From assembly GCA_023213315.1 (NCBI GenBank), contig JAKCPI010012775.1, positions 1-64,000 of the forward strand: a stretch of 64,000 nucleotides of DNA, in the 5' to 3' direction. Position 1 is the first letter of the stretch, and each line of letters opens with the position of its first letter. The position numbers and the translations under genes are program-made. The DNA comes from Euborellia annulipes. Lineage: Eukaryota; Arthropoda; Insecta; Dermaptera; Anisolabididae. Under the pieces are notes generated by a model. It saw nothing but the letters and a program-made list of their open reading frames with translations, was not told where the DNA came from and made no database searches. Below, piece by piece: positions 57,503 to 64,000 of the stretch.

Positions 57503-58307
57503 GCACGAACTCTACTTTTGTTTAAACTCTGGCGTATCTGGAAATTTTTAATAGGAAATAATTATTAATTTTTTTTTTTGGAATTAAAAACTTTAAAAAT
57601 TATTCCCCCATAGAACTGTTCCAAACTCAATTGAATAGATTCCCCGTGCATTTCTCTCCTTTTGAAAATAAACTTCCCACCTTGACACAATTACAATTAC
57701 ATCGTTACTATTCTTTTTGAACAAATTCAAATTTAATATTCTCTGGCTAATAATAATATCCTAAATTTTTGAAATCTTGCATTTTTGTACAATTTAAATA
57801 TTTTTTAACCTGCAAGTAGAGTGTAGGTTTACGTGGAGGGGTAGGTTTGACACCGGGGCTGGACACACCGATTGAGCAAAAATGCTCAATGGCAAAACAT
57901 TTTCGACGAATCGTGCCTAAAACTGTTTTTTTTTTTTTTTTTCAATGCTTTTCTATGGCACACAAATTAGGCAAAAGGTTTTGGCATTGAGCGTTTTTTC
58001 TCAATGGCAAAACATTTTGGGTGAAGGTGAAGTTCGGCCTACCAAAAAATAAAAATTATCACGAAAATTATTAAATCTACAAACAATATTTGTACAAAAT
58101 TATTAATAAAAGAATTTATAGAATATAATTTTAAAATTTTTCATTAAAAAATCTGTCGAGAACGTTGTAGTGGCGAATTAATGTCATGTTCTACGTGTTT
58201 GAATGGGCGACTCGGCTCTTTTATTTAGAGGGGGGCCGAGAGTTTGTATGAATTAATAAATGATTTGTTTAAATGTTTGCAAGAGCGTTGGGGGATGTTG
58301 TTTATAG

Positions 58308-59252
58308 ACCGGTGCCATTTCAACGCGCTCACTCCTGGCGACCTCCACCCCCACCGGACTCAGCGCCGACGGCTCCACACGTCCGGAGAACCCACTCGAC
58401 GTATTGCTAGATGAATTACAAACATTCGCGAAACCGCCGGCAGCACGTAAAGGGAGCATGGATGGAGCAACAGTTGGCGGATTACAGCCAGCACTCAGAC
58501 GTCTACATTCGTATCCATCGTCATCGGATGGCGGTGAAACATCTCCGCCACCAGCAAGGGGTCCGAAACCTCCAGTTCCGGAACGTAGCTCTGACCTCCT
58601 AGCTCGACGAGCACCACCACCACCACCGCCACGAACAGCGAGTTCAGCACAAGCCATGTCACCAACATCGCCCTCGTTACCACCACGAAATAACCCGCCA
58701 TCAAGGCGTATCCAGCCGCCAAGTAATAGTTCCAGTTGCGAGAGCATCAACAGCCAAGAGGGAGCCGCGAAGACAGCCACCATCTCTTGTAACAAAGCAC
58801 GTCAGGAGATTCTCGAACAACGACATCAAGAGTTGCTTCGGAAACAGCGGGCGTTACAAGAACAATACGCTCGATTGCAACAACTTCAACGTAGTTCCGG
58901 ATGCTCTCTCGCTTTAGTTCCGCCTCCGGATCTTTTATTAAAAAAAACCGGCTCGGAGAGTAACCTTTTGACGAAAATGGGTTTGGGTTTGTCGGCGGCG
59001 TCGCAAATTTCAGGTTCGTTAACACATTTAGCACCTGGGGCACAGGCACCAGCCCCAAGTGCACTTCTAGCAGCTGCAGGTGTCACCAGCACGACGACGA
59101 ACATGAACACAACGGCTGCGACGGCCTCTACCCCAACAACGATAGCTGCAACGACGACGACGACCTCCGCAGCAGCAGCAGCAGCAGCCACCGGCAGTCC
59201 TGGCAAACAGCCGGCTACTACTAATAAAATCTACGAAACGGACATCCTGTGA
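58308..59252 (+). CDS. SRCIN1: SRCIN1-like last exon: Pro-rich, coiled coil, -ETDIL end
   Basis: The acceptor ttgtttatag opens a phase-0 frame (TGAISTRSLL...) that runs 314 codons to TGA at 59250-59252. In order: PENPLDVLLDELQTFAKPPA; Ser-rich HSYPSSSDGG; Pro motifs (RGPKPPVPER, RRAPPPPPPR, SLPPRNNPPSRR) of SH3-ligand type; a charged coiled coil (EILEQRHQELLRKQRALQEQ and onward, about residues 707-745 of the window protein); a Leu/Ser segment; a Thr/Ala low-complexity tract; and the C-terminus NKIYETDIL. The final D-I-L fits a class III PDZ-ligand pattern (inference). The antisense open frames of up to 180 codons are shadows of this GC-rich exon. Confidence 0.9.
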   Translation, partial: TGAISTRSLLATSTPTGLSADGSTRPENPLDVLLDELQTFAKPPAARKGSMDGATVGGLQPALRRLHSYPSSSDGGETSPPPARGPKPPVPERSSDLLARRAPPPPPPRTASSAQAMSPTSPSLPPRNNPPSRRIQPPSNSSSCESINSQEGAAKTATISCNKARQEILEQRHQELLRKQRALQEQYARLQQLQRSSGCSLALVPPPDLLLKKTGSESNLLTKMGLGLSAASQISGSLTHLAPGAQAPAPSALLAAAGVTSTTTNMNTTAATASTPTTIAATTTTTSAAAAAAATGSPGKQPATTNKIYETDIL

Positions 59253-59950
59253 CACCCGGTGCAACCAAATTTTAATACACCAACATTAAAAACTTTACTT
59301 CATTCATAATATATTTATATAGAAGTATATATATATAAAATATAGATCTATAGATATATAAATAATAAAATCTACATTTATCTATATATGTATAAATCTA
59401 TATACCTTTAAATATAAATAAATTTATGTATATCTAAGGTAGTTGAATGAGACAAATTTTTTTTTTTTTCTTTTCTTTTGGGGCAAATCGAATTTTTTTT
59501 GTCAATTTGCTCCAAAAAAAAAAACACAACAACAAATATTGAACGGAAATTGCTCAAAACAATATAATTTAAAAAAAATTCCCTCAAAAAAAAAAAATTA
59601 AAAAAATTAAAAAAAAAAACACTTCGTGTCATATTCATGTTTAGCTTTTAAGATTAATTTCCATAAAAAAAAAAATTATCAAAGAAACAAATTTTATGTG
59701 TAGAGGTGGACAAATAAATCAAAGGATTAAAACAAAAAAATTAAAAAAATAAAAAAAAATAATATCAAATCAAATTTTTTTAGGCAGGGGAGATTAAAAA
59801 AAAAAGAAAGAATTTACGCACATATGTGCCCCTGTTGTTGCGCGCTTGTTATGGAATTTGATTCTCGTTTCTGATGTTACTCTCATCACGTTCATTGTAA
59901 ATAAAAAGTTCCTTGTAAGTAATAAAAATAAATCAATTTTACAAACAATG
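59253..59950 (+). other. 3' untranslated region with poly(A) signals
   Basis: AT-rich sequence follows the stop. AATAAA occurs at about 59417, 59715, 59900 and 59921; the last two (cattgtaaataaaaagttcc...gtaataaaa) precede a T-rich region and look like the likeliest cleavage signals. A mirrored TATA/TAGAT tract at 59300-59405 could form a hairpin. The UTR end is inferred. Confidence 0.5.
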
Positions 59951-60913
59951 AACAAAAAGAGAAAGATTTTTTTTTTTTTTTGGTAACTCAGAAAAATCAA
60001 ATTTCATTTTTGTTTTATTCTTACCAAGGGAATATCAGACAGCAATCAATCATCTCGGTTTTGTTATTTTTGTTAAAAGGGGCGGCTGAAATTTTTGATG
60101 TAGAACAGCACCCCAGTGGCGTATTCAAGGAAGGGGGGAGGGCAACAGGGGTATTAATAGTCAAATTAGTATTTTGTATTATTAAAATCTGACCACTCTG
60201 GGATCTCTTGTGTTTACTTTCTATAAATATTATCAATGGTTGTTTAATAGAAACTCTTATATATGTACGAGGGTCATCCCAAAAGTCATGGAAACTATTT
60301 TTTATCAGCCAAATAGGCTGCAGGAAACAAGATTCAAAACGTTTAAAAGCAAGGGCGGATACCAAGGGAGGGGATAAAGGGGGTAATACCCACCTTTCCC
60401 CCCTCCCCCCGAGATTTAAGAAAAAAATTTTATTTTTAATATAATTTTCGTCTGGTGGTGTATTTTCACTCATTTTTTAAAAAATGGATACTCGGGAGCC
60501 CACGCTAGGCATGGACCCCCAGGGTTTATACAAAACGGGGCAATAGATCGGTATTTGATATAAAAAACTGATGTGATGAACTGATGATGAGGCTTATCTG
60601 ATAGCGAGTGCTAGTGTTGTCTAGGAATCGAAGCGAAGTCGAATGAGCGCTGCTGCTGAGGTACTGCTAGATGATACCTATGTGGCGGCTAACTCACAAC
60701 TGAATTTTAAAAATTAATACTTAAAAATTTGATTTGTATATATATTCTCGTAAACAAGAGCAGAATGCACCTTTAAATTACCGAAAATAAGAAAAAATTG
60801 TGTGATGTGTGACCAGTCACACCATATTATCCCCCCCACCCCCTCCCGAGAAACTCCTCTGGATCCGCCGCCACTGATTGAAAGTGGTTAAAATGTTCTT
60901 TACAATGGTGGTA

Positions 60914-61127
60914 CAGTCAGTGCCACAAGTGCCTGATCTGCTCGAGAGTGGAGCCTTGAGCTTAGTCAACCTATCCAATAATATTAAAATAAATAAATCA
61001 TCTTTTATTAAATGCAACGGAAACGAAAAAGCTACTTTTAAGATAAAACTTCCGAAAGCTAAGCATTTTGGTTATCCAAACTCAAAGCTCCACTTTCGAG
61101 CATATCAGGCACTTGTGGCACCCACTG
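60914..61127. mobile_element. Tc1/mariner-like MITE, TA-flanked
   Basis: The inverted ends CAGTCAGTGCCACAAGTGCC and GGCACTTGTGGCACCCACTG lie between TA dinucleotides (60912-60913, 61128-61129). The open frame crossing it is not a gene. Confidence 0.7.
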
Positions 61128-61353
61128 TACTAAATTGAGATCCGAGTAAAAGGCCTATAGGTAAGGAACATTGAAAAATACGTAAATAAAAAACGTTTTA
61201 TTCGCTAATACAATTGAACTGCCTTCAAAATAATTCCCCCTCCCCTCCCACCGCCCCAGGCGAATCAAGCCTCTGGCGTCTCTCGATACCGACATAATTA
61301 GAAAACGCCATCATCAGTTCTTATGCTAAGAATATAAGCAATCTCAATGAATA

Positions 61354-61609
61354 CAGTGGCGGATTAATGCAATTTTGTCGGGGGGGCGGTTTTTTTTTTT
61401 TAATTTTTTTTTTATTTAAGGACTTTGTGGGCATCTATGGCCATTTAGACCCCTTTCCTATTTATTTAAATTGATTGGTAACAAATTCAATTGAAATTAA
61501 AGCCCGGAAATCATAATTTCTTTAGATTACTAGTTTTTTTAATATTGTGAATTTCTTCTCGGGGGGAGGGGGCGATCGCCCCCTCGCCCCCCCCTTTAAT
61601 CCGCCCCTG
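61354..61609. mobile_element. hAT-like MITE, TSD AATGAATA
   Basis: It starts CAGTGGCGGATTAA and ends TTAATCCGCCCCTG, with exact 8-bp repeats AATGAATA at 61346-61353 and 61610-61617. G-runs and C-runs flank the interior. Confidence 0.9.
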
Positions 61610-62479
61610 AATGAATAACTCATCGAGATGCAGACAAAATCAATAACATATACAAAATTTTGTTATTAAATAGGATTGCGTGTATTTTTATAAAAAACTG
61701 ATGTTTAATTAAAACCGAAATGTTTTCTTTTTATTTATCTAATCGTTCGACATGCACTTCTCTCATCGACATTGTTAAAATATATTTTTATAATTTAAAA
61801 AAAAAAATTTAACACTTGATTTATAATATTTCGGGGGGGGGCGGTTTGGATCCCCCTGACTAAGGCCCTGCCCTATATCCTTTATTCAACCAACTGCTTT
61901 CTTTAAATTTCTGTCTGGATACGTCATTAAATAACAAACAATAAGACATAACGATGGCTGTCTGATATTCTCCCCTATCTAGTGTATTATTTATTTTTTT
62001 TAACAATCAAAAAAAATATAGGCTTATCTCTTAAAATAATTGATTTTCATAATTTTTCTTAATATTCTTAGTAAAATACGTTATTATTATTATTATTATT
62101 ATTGATATATATAAAAAATGCCAATGAAAAGAAAGAAAGTTTGCATCGCGTTAAAAGCAAACAAGAAAAGAAGAAGGAGGAGTTAAAAAAAGAGAGAAAC
62201 CCTTAAAAAAAAACAAAATGAAAACAGACTTTCCTATACCGATACTCTGGATTGTTTTATTACAATTATTATAATTATTGAGAGATTGATTGTTCTTCCA
62301 AAAAAAACAAAAACAAAAAGAACGTTCCATGTTTTTGTGTGGAGGTGTAAAAATAAAGATGGAAGAGGAAAAGGGGGCGGGGGTTAAACAAGTAAAAGTA
62401 ATCTTTGAGCGTGCTGTCTTAAAATAATGTGAATATTATATTAATATTTAACAAACTGCGAGACCCACTGTGAAGCTAT

Positions 62480-63130
62480 GTTACAAATTCTTATATTATT
62501 ATGTGAGAACATATCACATTCTATTAAGTGTCAGTTATAAGAATTTGTAACAATTTGTCATTCTTATATTTAATTTATTTTCCAAAAAAAGTGTCATATT
62601 TCTCATTTAATAAAATTACAGGCTAAAATTATTTTAAAGAGAATTTTAGTTTATAGGATTTGTTTTTAAATTCCGTACACCAAAAAAAAACACATCATGT
62701 TTAATAGTTCTAATGTGAGAAATAAGAAAATAAATTTAATAAATATTGTATAGTTAAATTCAAGGAGAAAAGGAATGTGGGAATTTTTTAGAAACAAGTA
62801 AATGGCCTCCTAATCCCAACAATATGAACCGGGTTTTAGTTTACAGTTTCGATCGAAAGTGACCGTTATCAGGTCTAGATGAATGAAAGATTGTTACAAA
62901 TTCTTGTAATTACATTATTATGTAAGAACATAGCATCACATCGTAACAAGTGTTAATAAGTTAAAAGAATTTGAATTCTTATAGTCGGATCTAAATTATC
63001 AGTATCATTATAAATAAACATTTCATAAAAATATGAAATATTTAAAATATAAAAACTTTTTTATGAGACACTTAATATGTGATATGTTCTCACATAATAA
63101 AATTTATGTAATTATAAGAATTTGAAACAA
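62480..63130. repeat. Three-part inverted/direct repeat, hammerhead-like remnant
   Basis: A segment with gttacaaattcttatattat...gtgagaacatatcacat occurs at 62480-62540, again at 62893-62960 in direct orientation and inverted at 63066-63130. Between them the minus strand near 62838-62875 reads CTGATAA...GATCGAAACTGT, a hammerhead-like core with G8 changed to A. Confidence 0.45.
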
Positions 63131-64000
63131 TTTTTCATTTTTATAATTAAATTCCGACCTGATGGGGTTTTTTTTGTATGGGGGGTCCAGGAACCCGGGG
63201 CTACGGCCTGGCTTATAATGGACACAACTGTAAAGAGTGCTTGTCAGTCGTCACCTATAAAATCTACTAAAATTCTATATTATTTTATTCTAAATTCCTG
63301 CACAACTTTCAATATTCTTCGCTTTTTCTGTTTGCAGTTCAAAAATAAAAACAAGAAATGATGTTTGTATTTATAATTTATGTATCGTGAAACTCTCTTT
63401 GGTTGAAAAACTTAAAAGTCGTGGGTTCAAATTCCAGGAAGTCGGGTGGTGAATATTTATTTAAGTCAAATGGAATCACATGTAAAACGTAATTAAAAAA
63501 ATTTTATAAACATCTACACTACTCGTCAAAAATAGTGGAACATTTTCGTTTCTTCTTAAGAAGACCTGTTCTAATCTATTTAAATAATACTGTAATTTAT
63601 TAAACATTTTATATGAAATCTTCAGGGCCGCAGACAGGCTTGACAGGCCCCGGGACTACTTACTAATACGCCCCCCCCCCCAAAAAAAAAAAAACTTAAA
63701 AGTTTTTTTTTAGTATATAAAAGGCTTTTGTGGCCTTCATGCCAACAATTTTTTACACAGTTTTTGACACAACTTTTGAAATAGTTATACATAGCTTACA
63801 ATATTTATTTAAATAAAGTTATTTAAAAATTTTTCAGTTTCCTAAGCAAAGAGTGAGAATAATTTATCGAGGCCAGATCCGGACAGAGGATTTCCGGGGG
63901 AATCTGGGAGAATGGAAAATTTTTTGAAAATTAGCCACTGTTTTTAGCTATCCTGAGTAGTGAAAAAGATCAAACTTGATTTGAGCTCAATGGGCCCGGG

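Larger units (their letters stand above)
44667..58307 (+). other. 13.6-kb intron
   Basis: The first part (44690-46150) is low-complexity T/A sequence with CT and TTA microsatellites and no recognised transposon. Then come a piggyBac-like MITE (46959-47468), more low-complexity DNA (47690-48680), a GCAATATTG-rich TIR element (48926-49156), an hAT-like MITE (49421-49856), a nested block (51360-53386), a large hammerhead palindrome (54833-55505), a GAT microsatellite (about 55976-56004), an hAT-like MITE (57166-57502) and a small repeat (57860-58020). Two short GC-richer islands with splice-like borders are noted separately. Confidence 0.6.
59951..64000. other. Downstream intergenic repeats
   Basis: I see no second gene. 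It contains G-rich hAT-like ends (60115, 60354, 60870), a mariner terminal fragment (about 60268), a TA-flanked MITE (60914-61127), an hAT-like MITE (61354-61609), a diffuse repeat cluster (62480-63130), a SINE-like fragment (about 63410-63460) and a Tc1-like left end (about 63526). Confidence 0.6.

Noticed and set aside
58253..58795. 180-codon open frame on the minus strand
   Set aside because: It is antisense to the GC-rich last exon. Its Gly/Ala/Val-rich translation mirrors the Pro/Arg/Thr codons of the sense frame, and the sense frame is fixed by splice phase across 15 exons.
60021..60473. 150-codon minus-strand open frame
   Set aside because: It crosses hAT-like G/C-rich ends and a mariner terminal fragment. 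There is no domain, no codon bias and no splice context.
61270..61322. Hammerhead candidate on minus (CTGATGATGGCG...)
   Set aside because: It has the CUGANGA core and a GGCG/CGCC pairing, but no GAAA at the far side of the stem; the sequence there is GTATCGAGAG.

Overview
The window is eukaryotic nuclear DNA: AT-rich, dense in homopolymers and microsatellites, with spliced exons separated by kilobase-scale introns full of transposable elements. A mariner transposase remnant, a LINE tail, TTAA- and 8-bp-duplicating DNA elements and tRNA-derived SINE heads suggest an invertebrate, most likely an arthropod. I cannot name the species. There is no prokaryotic operon, CRISPR array or viral gene.

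One gene on the + strand accounts for nearly all coding signal. Fifteen exons (8993-59252), probably preceded by one at about 5383-5590, have GT-AG borders and join in one unbroken frame: 2580 nt counting one base from the upstream exon, i.e. 859 residues plus stop. The 5' end probably lies upstream of the window. The product looks like an invertebrate p140Cap/SNIP (SRCIN1) - KIAA1217 (sickle tail) homologue: a low-complexity N-terminal half, a VEHMERQLANLTGLVQKAL helix, a run of small exons, a conserved helical/coiled-coil core (37432-41509), a Ser/Thr/Pro linker, and a long Pro-rich, coiled-coil last exon ending -ETDIL. Five consecutive small exons (21960-37357) are all phase 1-1, and five others are phase 2-2, so many can be skipped without changing frame.

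Layout: 1-5.4 kb, repeats only; 5.4-9.2 kb, first two exons; 16.2-44.7 kb, thirteen exons; 44.7-58.3 kb, one 13.6-kb intron; 58.3-59.3 kb, last exon, then a 3' UTR to about 59.95 kb; 60-64 kb, repeats.

The most interesting non-gene structure is a dispersed set of about 18 hammerhead-ribozyme-like motifs of the form CUGANGA - stem II - GAAAC - GUC, with stem I formed by flanking sequence and stem III reduced to about one base pair. They mostly occur as outward-facing pairs in the arms of large inverted repeats. Hammerheads of this kind are known in Penelope-like retroelements and small metazoan retrozymes, but no Penelope reverse transcriptase is visible here. The window also has nine hAT-like miniature elements with exact 8-bp target duplications, four TTAA-flanked piggyBac-like elements, a 334-bp tandem repeat inside a DNA element, and a 56-bp copy of coding exon sequence inside a Tc1-like element 670 bp upstream of that exon.
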